Shown: in pieces, positions 27,409-36,412 of the stretch
Layout of the letters: the number at the start of each line of letters is the position of its first letter
Position numbering within the stretch: position 1 is the stretch's first letter
IMG/VR virus record: IMGVR_UViG_3300010158_000036
Location: 1-64,000 of that record
Source: a virus
Direction: 5' to 3' (one strand)
Length of the DNA stretch: 64,000 nt
Position numbers and translations under genes: made by a program
Notes under the pieces: generated by a model
What the model was told of the DNA's origin: nothing
What the model saw: only the letters and a program-made list of their open reading frames with translations
The model's database searches: none

Positions 27409-29466
27409 CTAAACATTTGTAGTTGCTCCGTTAGTTGCTGTAGCTTCAGAAGCATATAATTTGTGAGCAGATTTATAATTTGAATTTATTTGAGTTCCTA
27501 AAGAAACAACAAAGGCCTGTACTTTATCAATTCCTGGACTTGGATATAATCTATGATTTGTAGTAAATATATCAGGGTGATGATAAGTATTGCTACCAGT
27601 TCCCGTTCCTGTATATGCTCCAGTATCTGTTACTGTATATTGGCCAGATGTGGTTTTACCTGCTGGATTATATGGAGTTCCGTCGGGATTTTTTAAGGCT
27701 ATTACTGAACCACCTGGCCAACGAGTACTAGCTATAGTTAGACCGTCTCTTAGAATTCCATATGCTCCTCTGTCACCATCTCTAGTTCCTTCTAGCTGAA
27801 CTTTACCTGATCTTAATTCTGCGGCAGTTGTAGGATCATCGCTTGCAGGGCCATAAGTAGTACATCCAACATTTTCAACTCCTCGAGTAGGTACTAGAAC
27901 ATTCTTCATAAAGTATGCTCGAATTACATTAGTATTTTTCCCAATTTCTAACTTACCGCGTGTAATCCGTCTATTAAAATCCATCATAAGTTCGGCGGAC
28001 CATTCTCCATGAGATTTCTCTATTCGTAATGCATTATCAATATATTTCTGTTGTAGAATAGCATCTTTTGATGAATCTGTTGTAATCTTTATATCATCAT
28101 GATATGAATAGATTAATGTTGTCACAGCCGTTATCATCACCATGTAATTGGAGAAAGGTTTAGTTATATCTCCACCCTCCTCAATTTTTTTCAACTCAGT
28201 CATCTTGGGAGTATCTTTTGCGACTGCGCCTCTTAACCCTTCCAAGAAGGTATCATATGAATTCTTGACATTATTAGATGCTGGATTAAATATCGGCATT
28301 GGTGTGGGAGTGACAATCTTGGGTTGTAATGTGGGGTTAGATTTGATTCTTCCTGGAGAAGGTAGTCCAAACACACCGTAATCTTGTTTGTTACACACAT
28401 TATTAATATCCTTTAATATTTCAGTAATCCCAGGAATATTTGGGAATTGTTTTTCAAGAGCATGAATTTGATCATTAATATTCGCATATACTCCCGATGA
28501 AGCTAGTACAGCGTCAAGAAAACTTAAAGGATTACTTCTAATATCCTGAATTGACACAATTATAGCCTCCGCTTCCTCAATCATATTAACAATCTGTGAA
28601 ATTAGATTAGAAATACCAAGCCCTGGAATATATGCTAATAATAAACTCAATGCTTTTGCAGCAACAGCTTCCATTAATTTTTCTGGAAGAGATTTTGCAC
28701 AATCAGAAATAGACGCTATAGTTGAAATTGCACTAATCTGTGGAACATCCAACCGATATAAAAGAGTTTCTGTAATGAAACCAGATGGATCTTTAAGAGA
28801 TGCTTTACCTTCTGGAGTTAACAATCCAGTTTTAAAATTAAGTTGTTCTGCTATTGCGCCCGTATCCATTGCTATAGTATGAGTTGCAATCACAGGAGTT
28901 GTAGATTTATAATTCTGATCTACAACCATTACAGAAACTTGGTATGTTCCAGGATCAGATGGTGCGATTAAAGATCCATTGTATGTTACAATACAATCTA
29001 AATTTGGTGGGTTGGTAATTATAGTTGCGACCGGAGAAAGTCCATTATATATAAAAGTTTCATCGTTCAAAGTAATAGTTGCAATACCTTTATCAATAGA
29101 TAAAGACTTTGAGGTATTTACAATGCCAACATCTGACCTTTTGACATCACTTGGATCCCATTTGGATGTAAAATATCCAACCATAGGACTTGTCCCACCC
29201 AAAGGATTAGGTGATAATGAAGCTTCGACACGAATATCATATTTTCCTATATTAGTGGGAATAGTCGTACTTGATGTATTATCATTAGAAATGTAAGTTA
29301 CTGTATATGTTATAGATAACAATGATACAGGATGGTATATATCATCAAGACCAGAATTATCAGTATAATACCCAACAGTATTTAAAACAACTCCTGGAAA
29401 TGATCCAAATGTTGTCTTGAGATTATCTGTAAGAGTTATATAAAGAAAATTTGGAAGATGTATCAT
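27409..29466 (-). CDS. Baseplate-region protein with MBG-like and 3D-like domains
   Basis: In this 685-residue protein, about residues 130-195 (ITLNDETFIYNGLSPVATII, then DPGTYQVSVMVVDQN) look like an MBG/bacterial Ig-type domain. The middle (230-350) is helical with a hydrophobic stretch (LSLLLAYIPGLGISNLISQI). The C-terminus (~510-660) contains LTIASTRWPGGSVIALKN, TVTDTGAYTG and HPDIFTTNH, which fit the double-psi-barrel 3D domain of MltA/RlpA-type wall enzymes (DTG, DIF). Between gp25 and gp5, it could be a second wall-acting component. Enzyme activity is inferred. Confidence 0.55.
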   Translation of the reverse strand: MIHLPNFLYITLTDNLKTTFGSFPGVVLNTVGYYTDNSGLDDIYHPVSLLSITYTVTYISNDNTSSTTIPTNIGKYDIRVEASLSPNPLGGTSPMVGYFTSKWDPSDVKRSDVGIVNTSKSLSIDKGIATITLNDETFIYNGLSPVATIITNPPNLDCIVTYNGSLIAPSDPGTYQVSVMVVDQNYKSTTPVIATHTIAMDTGAIAEQLNFKTGLLTPEGKASLKDPSGFITETLLYRLDVPQISAISTIASISDCAKSLPEKLMEAVAAKALSLLLAYIPGLGISNLISQIVNMIEEAEAIIVSIQDIRSNPLSFLDAVLASSGVYANINDQIHALEKQFPNIPGITEILKDINNVCNKQDYGVFGLPSPGRIKSNPTLQPKIVTPTPMPIFNPASNNVKNSYDTFLEGLRGAVAKDTPKMTELKKIEEGGDITKPFSNYMVMITAVTTLIYSYHDDIKITTDSSKDAILQQKYIDNALRIEKSHGEWSAELMMDFNRRITRGKLEIGKNTNVIRAYFMKNVLVPTRGVENVGCTTYGPASDDPTTAAELRSGKVQLEGTRDGDRGAYGILRDGLTIASTRWPGGSVIALKNPDGTPYNPAGKTTSGQYTVTDTGAYTGTGTGSNTYHHPDIFTTNHRLYPSPGIDKVQAFVVSLGTQINSNYKSAHKLYASEATATNGATTNV

Positions 29467-30293
29467 ATAATCGGAGGAGCTGATGGAATTTCAGATGTTA
29501 GATGAATATGAGATGATAATGTTACTGGTCCGGTTAGAGTACTCATAGTATCAAGACATTCTACAAATGCATTAGGAGCAAGTATTGAAGGAGTTTTTGC
29601 GAAAAATACTGGAGTTAATGCAGTGATAGTTCCAACAGCAGTTATATTACAAGTTGATAATGAATCTATTCCAATTAATGATCCTCCAATAGAAACCTTA
29701 CCAGACGAATTAAGTGATGTTCCAGAAGGCCCTCCAGTAATATGAGCCGATCCAGTCGAGGTCATATTATAATCTCCTTTGATAATAGATGTATATCCAG
29801 AAGATACCGTTTCAGAAACTTTACCATGAACCGTATGAGTAAAATCTTTACTTTCCGTGATCTGTTTACCTTTAATCTTTTCAGATGCATCTCCTACAAC
29901 CTCAAGAATATAATTACCATCAACATGAAGACTATAATCTCCATGAACTGTTGTATGCATTTCCTCAGTTTCAATCTCTAACTTCTTACAATGAAGTTTA
30001 ACACTCTGTTCCATTGTGACATGCGCATTTCCTTTAATATGAATATGACCATCTCTGATAACCATTATCCAAGAATCACCTTGGATATCAATGATAGAAG
30101 TACCATCGGCTATAATTGTTTTTGATGTACCCGATTTATGATGTTCTGCAATTCGTTCATGTCCAGGTGTGTCATCAACTTCAAAAACATGACCACCCTT
30201 AGTTTGAGTTACAGAATTAAAAGTATATTGAGAATCCTCTGTGGGTACAGGAGGATTCCATAGATTCGTAAACTGAAATTCATTTGTTGCCAT
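29463..30293 (-). CDS. 5: gp5 C-terminal beta-helix needle as a separate gene
   Basis: The 276-residue protein has FNSVTQTKGGHVFEVDDTPG and HERIAEHHKSGTSKTIIADG, the start of the gp5/VgrG beta-prism. Short repeats of the type VHGDYSLHVDGNYILEVVGD follow, forming the triple-stranded needle. The lysozyme and OB domains of T4 gp5 are absent here and lie on the gene immediately upstream (stop 30295-30297, this ATG 30291-30293). It should form the membrane-puncturing spike. The gp5 identity is clear; being separate is unusual. Confidence 0.85.
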   Translation of the reverse strand: MATNEFQFTNLWNPPVPTEDSQYTFNSVTQTKGGHVFEVDDTPGHERIAEHHKSGTSKTIIADGTSIIDIQGDSWIMVIRDGHIHIKGNAHVTMEQSVKLHCKKLEIETEEMHTTVHGDYSLHVDGNYILEVVGDASEKIKGKQITESKDFTHTVHGKVSETVSSGYTSIIKGDYNMTSTGSAHITGGPSGTSLNSSGKVSIGGSLIGIDSLSTCNITAVGTITALTPVFFAKTPSILAPNAFVECLDTMSTLTGPVTLSSHIHLTSEIPSAPPII

Positions 30294-30294
30294 A

Positions 30295-31314
30295 CTATAC
30301 TAACATTGAAGATGAAGAACTCGTGGGAGATTTAATACGAAGAAGACTTCTAACACTACTCATTGCTGTATCTTTAAGAATAACACCTTCAACTCCATTT
30401 GATATTGAATTCCCTTGAATTAATTGGAAACCTTTTTCTGTTTGTTTTACTACAATAGCTGCATGAGAAAATGAAAATATAACAATATCTCCTGGCTGAG
30501 CTTCTCTAGGATTTTTAATAATCTGTACTAAAGCTGGATTTGATGCAGCCCAATCTGTTTCTAATCCAAAAGCAGATGCTGTCTTTGGTCTATGTTTTTC
30601 ATCAATAATTCCACTTTGTTGAACACACCAACAAACAAAGGCAGCACACCATGCTTGCCCATAACCAGAAGTATCTGAACTTGTTGCAGTCCAGTATTTT
30701 TCAATTCCAGGTCCTCTATTATCATGATTAGGTTCCACAACTCCTATTTGTGTTAAACCCACATTTGCTATTGCAGAAGCAGGACCAGTCGCAACTGGAA
30801 CTGGATCGTTAGAAGTTCCGGTTGTAGAAGTTGCGGTTGTATTTTTACCCGTAGGACTATATATACCAGAACTCGATAATGCCGATTGTTGAGCATTAGC
30901 AAATCCAGGATTATTTCCATTAGTATATGCAAGAGATCCTGCTGGAGCATCTGGTCCCGATCTTAAAGGATAGGTTCCCATGGGATCTTGAAATCCAATA
31001 GCCGATGGTCTACCACTAAATCCAGTTGATGAAGATGCTCCGGGAATTGTTCCTATAATAACGGGATCTTGCAATTCAGCATCTCTAAAGAATCCAAAAA
31101 CCCATGTTCCTGCACTCATGGAATGATTCAAGCCAATACCACAAATACTCGCAGAAGTTGTTGGAAGTATTACAGTTGCCCATGGCAAATCTTGACTGGG
31201 AAGTAAAGTTAAATCTGGTGTATGATATCCCATACACCTCACCTGAGCACGTCCTAGCTGAAGAGGATCATTAGTACTTTCGACAACACCTGTAAACCAA
31301 TGAGAAATTTTCAT
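30295..31314 (-). CDS. 5: gp5 OB-fold fused to a CHAP wall hydrolase
   Basis: Residues 1-95 are the gp5 N-terminal OB-fold (HWFTGVVESTNDPLQLGRAQ, DLPWATVILP, GTWVFGFFRD, DPVIIGTIPG). A Ser/Thr/Pro linker covers ~100-190. Residues ~195-325 are a CHAP/NlpC-P60-like amidase-peptidase with Cys223 (QAWCAAFVCWC), His284 (FSFSHAAIVV) and Asn302 (LIQGNS) as the likely triad. T4 has a lysozyme domain at this place. It would cut peptidoglycan locally during injection. It follows gp27 with a 4-bp overlap. Confidence 0.88.
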   Translation of the reverse strand: MKISHWFTGVVESTNDPLQLGRAQVRCMGYHTPDLTLLPSQDLPWATVILPTTSASICGIGLNHSMSAGTWVFGFFRDAELQDPVIIGTIPGASSSTGFSGRPSAIGFQDPMGTYPLRSGPDAPAGSLAYTNGNNPGFANAQQSALSSSGIYSPTGKNTTATSTTGTSNDPVPVATGPASAIANVGLTQIGVVEPNHDNRGPGIEKYWTATSSDTSGYGQAWCAAFVCWCVQQSGIIDEKHRPKTASAFGLETDWAASNPALVQIIKNPREAQPGDIVIFSFSHAAIVVKQTEKGFQLIQGNSISNGVEGVILKDTAMSSVRSLLRIKSPTSSSSSMLV

Positions 31315-32717
31315 AGCTTATCACTTACAACTCTTAGTTTACTTGTATAATATCCATCAGAAAATGAATGAGTTACATTGGATATTATATATGGACCTGA
31401 TATTCTTTCATCTAATTGATCTATACTATTTCGGGTACTTTTATCATATATTTCAACATTAATAGCTTTATATATTTCTAAATTGATCTTTCTTCCAGGA
31501 TTTAAATATAAATCTCCATATACAGTAACTTCATGTGTAACTGAACTCATTCTTGCAGAAAATGCTTTCGCATTAGCTATATTAGCGAGTAAAGGTCCAG
31601 AAGTTGAATTCAATTGAGAAACTGGATTTGGAACTGTATTAACTTCCAAATTAGTCATGCTTGCATTAGGCATGTCAGATAATGCAATAGGCTTAAAATT
31701 TTTATCATGAGCATATAATGTAATAGATCCCTTATTAAATATAGTTTTAAACGGATCTTGTATAACATTGGTTGTGGCAAGAGTATTTGGTATAATAACT
31801 GATCGATTTTTATCAGCATTAAAAATTTGTTGAGTCCAAGTTTTAGTACCAAGATCTGTAACATTGACTACACTTGCAAATGCACCAGCCTTAGCTAACT
31901 CCAACTTATTTAATTTCATGTTGGATTGCATTTCAATAATTCGGAGAATCCCATCCTTATAAGCTTCAGGAGAATCTCCTGTATTATCCAACTTTTGTTT
32001 ATATGTGTATTTTCTATATGAGCTAGAATTAACTAATTCCGTCCATGAAGATAATCTTGGTATATTTTCTGAAATTCTATTATATAAGAAAAAAGGTGAA
32101 CCAACAGAATCAAATAGCTTGGATCTTAACCATTCAGCAGCTCTAAGAGGACTTTGAATGGTGATAATCCCATCAAACATAGTTATTGGAAGTTTTTTTG
32201 GTACAAGTAATTTTACATTAAGATCATCTTTAAAGATATTATAGATGTTTGTGAGAACATTGTTTTTTATAGACCGAGATATTTTTGTAAGAGCTGATAG
32301 ATAAGCAAAATCCGATATAGCAATAAGAGAATATTTTTGAATATTAGGAGATGATGCTAACTTTTCATAATTAGGATATTCAAGAACTGTTAATTTCAAC
32401 TTAATATTTTTTACGGGAGTTGCTGAATTGATTTCTGGATTATTACTAATCTTTTCAATTTCAATATTGATTATTTCTTGTCCATTAATACCAAAATCTT
32501 CAAAGAAATTAATCGTATCTTTTATAGTTGCCGATAATGTTATTACTGGGGAAAACAACTCTTCAGTTATAGTGAAAGATTCTACAATTCGACGAATATC
32601 TCTAACTTCATTCTTTGAGTTTGTTATATCAAACTTAATAAGATTGAAGGCGGATGGAATATTAGCAATTCCATTCTCAATACCCTTTGGTGTATTCCTT
32701 GTAATGATATTAGTCAT
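31311..32717 (-). CDS. 27: Baseplate hub protein gp27-like
   Basis: The 468-residue protein lies between gp53 and gp5. It has the hub-like order of a beta domain (VESFTITEELFSPVITLSAT, FGINGQEIINIEIEKI) then FDSVGSPFFLYNRISENIPR, and a C-terminal VYGDLYLNPGRKINLEIYKA, ISGPYIISNVTHSFSDGYYT. This matches the general gp27/VgrG hub layout that forms the trimeric torus around gp5. Sequence identity to T4 gp27 is not obvious by eye, so position is part of the evidence. Confidence 0.75.
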   Translation of the reverse strand: MTNIITRNTPKGIENGIANIPSAFNLIKFDITNSKNEVRDIRRIVESFTITEELFSPVITLSATIKDTINFFEDFGINGQEIINIEIEKISNNPEINSATPVKNIKLKLTVLEYPNYEKLASSPNIQKYSLIAISDFAYLSALTKISRSIKNNVLTNIYNIFKDDLNVKLLVPKKLPITMFDGIITIQSPLRAAEWLRSKLFDSVGSPFFLYNRISENIPRLSSWTELVNSSSYRKYTYKQKLDNTGDSPEAYKDGILRIIEMQSNMKLNKLELAKAGAFASVVNVTDLGTKTWTQQIFNADKNRSVIIPNTLATTNVIQDPFKTIFNKGSITLYAHDKNFKPIALSDMPNASMTNLEVNTVPNPVSQLNSTSGPLLANIANAKAFSARMSSVTHEVTVYGDLYLNPGRKINLEIYKAINVEIYDKSTRNSIDQLDERISGPYIISNVTHSFSDGYYTSKLRVVSDKL

Positions 32718-32718
32718 A

Positions 32719-33711
32719 TTAACTATTCAAAACTGAGAAGTATGCAGATGCAAAATCAGCAATTCTATCGGCTCGGATGATTTTAATTTGAGTTTTGGCA
32801 TCATTTGTTATAGTCTCAATATCTTGAAAACTTTTATATATTGGTTCGTTTGTTCCTAACTTAATTAAGTCATATACATTTCTAATATTCCCAAATGTAT
32901 CATAATATGTATGAGCTGCATTATAGTATAAAGACCAATTGTATGGATATGATATGACAGTTTTATTATTTATTTCTGATGTAACACTAAGCGGAATATA
33001 CACTGAATGAAATATAACATCATTTATATCAGCCCCAGTTTCTATAATAGTTTTCCAGGCAGACTCTTTTAATCCGTTAGCCACATACATGGATTTCATG
33101 ATAGATAACCATTCAAGTTTTAGAGGAGAATTGACTACATTAGGCTCATGCCAAGAAAGTGAATAATGTGGAGATGATATAAAAGAATCTCTAGAATTAG
33201 AAGATATATCATAGATAATCAATTGTTGCCTAGCCGAATCAAATTTTAGAATTTTAGCACTACTTCCTACATCATTATTTAAACGCAAATATGGAAGATA
33301 CTTTGAATTCAAGGGAGTTAAACTAAAATCCATGAGATCATCTTTATTTTTAATATCAATTAAAGATTCTGGAGTAAATGTAATAACTGAATATGGAGAA
33401 TATTCAGCTTCTATCATACTATTTAAATCATAATAAGACATTGGCCATGCCTCATTGAGACCGTCTTTGAGAAACGAATTTAGAATAAAGAAAGTCCAAT
33501 AATAGTCGGAAGTTCCATATAGATCATATGATACTGTATCTGGTCTATCTCCATCACGAATAGTATAGTAGGTATAAACCGATGCATCATCGGGAAGTTT
33601 TGATGCAGTCACTGAAACCTCTTGTGTAATATTAGTGAGATTTGTAACAGAACCATCACCATAAAGATCATATGGTATTGTAGAGTATTTGGAAAAGAAT
33701 GGGGTTGGCAT
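32719..33711 (-). CDS. 53: Baseplate wedge protein gp53
   Basis: The 330-residue protein contains a LysM-like N-terminal segment (YYTIRDGDRPDTVSYDLYG, then TSDYYWTFFILN), the hallmark of gp53 homologues, and MPTPFFSKYSTIPYDLYGDG at the start. The C-terminus repeats PIYKSFQDIETITNDAKTQI. gp53 binds gp6-gp25 and clamps neighbouring wedges. It follows gp48 by 11 bp. Confidence 0.88.
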   Translation of the reverse strand: MPTPFFSKYSTIPYDLYGDGSVTNLTNITQEVSVTASKLPDDASVYTYYTIRDGDRPDTVSYDLYGTSDYYWTFFILNSFLKDGLNEAWPMSYYDLNSMIEAEYSPYSVITFTPESLIDIKNKDDLMDFSLTPLNSKYLPYLRLNNDVGSSAKILKFDSARQQLIIYDISSNSRDSFISSPHYSLSWHEPNVVNSPLKLEWLSIMKSMYVANGLKESAWKTIIETGADINDVIFHSVYIPLSVTSEINNKTVISYPYNWSLYYNAAHTYYDTFGNIRNVYDLIKLGTNEPIYKSFQDIETITNDAKTQIKIIRADRIADFASAYFSVLNS

Positions 33712-33722
33712 GATAGATTAAA

Positions 33723-34727
33723 TTAAAGGCCTCCTACCCTTGTACCGGATGCATTACCCCCAAGATATTGAGGAAGAGTTCCTAGAGGACCAGCTTTACC
33801 GACTCCATCATTATTAATAGGAGGAAGCGGACTTATTAAATCAGATGATGATGAATTCGGCGCAGCAACATCTGGAGCAACATCTGGAGTAAATACATTG
33901 ATGCCAGTTCTCTTTGGTTTATCACTATTCAGACTTAGAATATCTTCATATGTAAGTGCTCTTGTTTCTTTAAATGATACAGTTAATTCAGTTGCAAACG
34001 GAGCAGAATCATTTCTCCACATATTATTAGAAGAGTTGAAAGTAGAATCAACACTTTCCAGATAACAATCAAATATCTTTGGAATATGATCGAGTTCTTT
34101 TATTTCATTTCCTCCGCTAAAAGCAACAAACCGAATAGTCCAGGATGGCGGATATAATAATTGAAATCCATTTGAAACTGGATAAACCCCTGATCGGAAA
34201 GCATATACAATACGTCTAATAAGATCAGCTTCAGGAGCACTACTAGGTATTAAATTAAATTTAAAAGTAAATGTCCTTGTACCAACTCCAGAAAATTCTG
34301 TATTTACATAAGGATTGAAAATAGTACCTGCCCCAATAGATGCCGCTGAAGATATATTAGGAGAAACTGATTTCAATCCTTTTAGAACAAGTGAAGCTAT
34401 TTCTTCCTTAGATCCACCTAATTGTTGCTTGGCGTTATCAAATACTCCTTTGATAGCATCCATATTTGCACCACCTTGTAAAGATCCAGCAACTGCATTC
34501 CCAATAACTCCAAGTTCTTTTGCCGTATAAGTTGAACTATCGGCCGTAGAAATTCCAGTAGGAATTGGTAGTGCTATCATTGGAGCTTGTGCTCGCAATC
34601 TAATATTCGATGATGCCACATTCTTATTATTCTGAGTAAATACAACCATTGGCCTATAAGTCGTAGATGCAACCATAATATCCAATGGAAATATTAATGG
34701 AGCTGAAGACTGTGAGTTATTTGCCAT
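33723..34727 (-). CDS. 48: Baseplate tail-tube cap protein gp48-like
   Basis: I start the gene at MANNSQSSAPLIFPL (34727), 334 residues. The longer frame from 34778 would overlap the divergent gp4 gene. The core FNPYVNTEFSGVGTRTFTFK, LIRRIVYAFRSGVYPVSNG, LLYPPSWTIRF and LTVSFKETRALTYEDI matches the gp48 tube-cap family (tube-like fold). The C-terminus is Pro/Gly/Ser-rich. gp48 with gp54 starts tube polymerisation on the hub. A near-leaderless late promoter precedes it. Confidence 0.8.
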   Translation of the reverse strand: MANNSQSSAPLIFPLDIMVASTTYRPMVVFTQNNKNVASSNIRLRAQAPMIALPIPTGISTADSSTYTAKELGVIGNAVAGSLQGGANMDAIKGVFDNAKQQLGGSKEEIASLVLKGLKSVSPNISSAASIGAGTIFNPYVNTEFSGVGTRTFTFKFNLIPSSAPEADLIRRIVYAFRSGVYPVSNGFQLLYPPSWTIRFVAFSGGNEIKELDHIPKIFDCYLESVDSTFNSSNNMWRNDSAPFATELTVSFKETRALTYEDILSLNSDKPKRTGINVFTPDVAPDVAAPNSSSSDLISPLPPINNDGVGKAGPLGTLPQYLGGNASGTRVGGL

Positions 34728-34743
34728 GATAAATATATTTATA
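34728..34743. promoter_or_regulatory. Divergent late promoters between gp48 and gp4
   Basis: On the minus strand TATAAATA occupies 34736-34743, predicting a start at about 34730 for gp48 (ATG 34727). On the plus strand the variant GATAAATA at 34728-34735 predicts a start near 34741 for gp4 (ATG 34745). The two boxes are back to back in the 17 bp between the divergent genes. Confidence 0.6.
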
Positions 34744-34744
34744 T

Positions 34745-35224
34745 ATGTCAAAGTACTATTCTGGAAAATTTCGTCCAAAAAACATTTCTAAGTATGAAGG
34801 ACAATATGATAATATACAATATAGATCATTATGGGAACGACAAGTATTTAAATGGTGTGATGAAAATCCTAGTATAATTTCATGGTCTTCAGAAGAAACT
34901 GTAGTTCCATATGTTTGTAGAACTGATAATAAACACCATCGGTATTTCGTTGATCTCAAAATTACCTTCTCTAATGGTAAAACTTTTCTAATTGAAATCA
35001 AGCCAAAAGCTCAAACTATTTTACCTAAAAAACCTGCACGGCAAACTCGAAAGTTTCTTTTGGAAGTTCTTACTTATACAAAAAACCAGTCAAAATGGCA
35101 CGCAGCAGAAGCATATGCACATCAAAGAGGTTGGGAATTTGAGGTTTGGACTGAAGATTCTTTGGCAGATTTAGGAATCAAGCTTATTATTGAACGAGCT
35201 CCTAAACCAAAAAGGAAGATATAA
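34745..35224 (+). CDS. 4: Head completion protein gp4
   Basis: The 159-residue length and motifs match T4 gp4: KYEGQYDNIQYRSLWERQVF, KWCDENPSIISWSSEETVVP, the nuclease-like YFVDLKITFSNGKTFLIEIK (Asp...GluXLys, TnsA-type) and KWHAAEAYAHQRGWEFEVWT. gp4 completes the head before the tail joins and has a restriction-like fold. In T4 it also lies next to gene 53; here the strand is reversed. Confidence 0.9.
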   Translation: MSKYYSGKFRPKNISKYEGQYDNIQYRSLWERQVFKWCDENPSIISWSSEETVVPYVCRTDNKHHRYFVDLKITFSNGKTFLIEIKPKAQTILPKKPARQTRKFLLEVLTYTKNQSKWHAAEAYAHQRGWEFEVWTEDSLADLGIKLIIERAPKPKRKI

Positions 35225-35227
35225 ATA
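35220..35227 (+). promoter_or_regulatory. Late promoter TATAAATA, near-leaderless
   Basis: Perfect TATAAATA overlapping the gp4 stop; predicted +1 at 35233, 3 nt before the ATG at 35236. Confidence 0.6.
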
Positions 35228-35235
35228 ATATCTAT

Positions 35236-35823
35236 ATGATATCTTTTAAAACTTACATCTTATTGGAAAATTCTGATTATCGAGGAAACCATTCAGCCCC
35301 CATGAATACTCCAGATAAGGCGCCTCTTCACAAACTAGATATGATATATCCCGATGATATCTATAGTTTAGATGCCGCAAGACTATACGGTGATATGGGT
35401 GGAGATTTGAATGATAGGATTTCTATAAGCCTTATAAAGGCTTATAGAAATAAGCCCAATGCAAAGGTTACGATTTATCGAGCAGTTCCTAAGATTTTAA
35501 GTAATTCTGAGAAGTTGTCTAAATTGAAAACAATGAAATATAACTTCATGAGCAGAAAGTTAATTCCTAGATCTTACAAAGGGGATAAGAAGCTTTTTTA
35601 TGATTGGGTTACAAAGGAGATAGAGGAAGTTAAAGATAAACCAAACACAGCCAAACTTGTTATTTCTCCTGGAGATTGGGTTACTTTAAATAGACAATAT
35701 GCAGTTAATCATGGATTAGGAGAATTGCGGGGCAATTATAGAATTCTCACTAAGACTGTGTTAGCCAATCAATTATTTACAGATGGTAATTCAATTCATG
35801 AATTTGGATATGATCCCAGTTAA
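35236..35823 (+). CDS. Possible ADP-ribosyltransferase-fold protein
   Basis: The 195-residue protein has the pattern of phage ART-like domains: KVTIYRAVP (about 76-84; candidate catalytic Arg), SPGDWVTLNRQYAVNHGLG (candidate STx-like strand) and a C-terminal LFTDGNSIHEFGYDPS, an ending typical of these domains. Residues 45-60 (DAARLYGDMGGD) are helical. Such enzymes transfer ADP-ribose from NAD+ to proteins. Next to gp4 and under a late promoter, it could be packaged or injected like T4 Alt. The catalytic Glu is not certain. Confidence 0.5.
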   Translation: MISFKTYILLENSDYRGNHSAPMNTPDKAPLHKLDMIYPDDIYSLDAARLYGDMGGDLNDRISISLIKAYRNKPNAKVTIYRAVPKILSNSEKLSKLKTMKYNFMSRKLIPRSYKGDKKLFYDWVTKEIEEVKDKPNTAKLVISPGDWVTLNRQYAVNHGLGELRGNYRILTKTVLANQLFTDGNSIHEFGYDPS

Positions 35824-35829
35824 TAAATA
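35822..35829 (+). promoter_or_regulatory. Variant late promoter AATAAATA, near-leaderless
   Basis: AATAAATA with one mismatch from the T4 consensus; predicted +1 at 35835, one base before the ATG at 35836. Confidence 0.45.
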
Positions 35830-35835
35830 TTTAAT

Positions 35836-36405
35836 ATGGTGATCTCTAATTCAAATTCTCTTTTTCAAAAACTACATGCTGAAGCTAAATCGGCCGGAAT
35901 CATTCCTAACACGATAGCATCACATAAATGGTTTTTATCAAAGTTATCAGGAATGCGACAGACTATTGCCGAACGCACAATTATTACGGATACTTCATTA
36001 AAGTCTGGTAATAGAGCTAAAATAGGAAAAATGTATGCTTTTCGATATGATCCTAAACATAAATTAACTCTTCCATTGTATGATGCATTTCCCTTAATTT
36101 TAATGGTTGGTCCTGCAAAAGGAGCTAATGGAGAACAGGGATTCTATGGACTCAATCTTCATTATCTTCCTCCACAAGCTCGGGCGGTTTTCTTTGATAG
36201 ACTTATGTCTTTTACCAATAAAAGATATGATGCAAATACACAAATTCGTTTATCATATTCTATGCTTAAATCTGCATCAAGATTGAAAGCATTTGAACCT
36301 TGTTTTCATATGTATTTGCTAAAACACATGAAAGGATTTGCCGTAGAAATTCCTGCAACAGAATGGGAAATTGCTTTGTTCATGCCTTGCGAAAACTTCA
36401 AATAA
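35836..36405 (+). CDS. Conserved T4-like phage protein of unknown function
   Basis: The 189-residue protein contains GKMYAFRYDPKHKLTLPLYD, AFPLILMVGPAKG, FYGLNLHYLPPQARAVFFDR and RLKAFEPCFHMYLLKHM. This combination recurs in T4-like marine phages next to virion genes, but I cannot name a function. It lies between the ART-like gene and the tube initiator gene, so it is probably late. Confidence 0.65.
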   Translation: MVISNSNSLFQKLHAEAKSAGIIPNTIASHKWFLSKLSGMRQTIAERTIITDTSLKSGNRAKIGKMYAFRYDPKHKLTLPLYDAFPLILMVGPAKGANGEQGFYGLNLHYLPPQARAVFFDRLMSFTNKRYDANTQIRLSYSMLKSASRLKAFEPCFHMYLLKHMKGFAVEIPATEWEIALFMPCENFK

Positions 36406-36412
36406 ATTTTAT

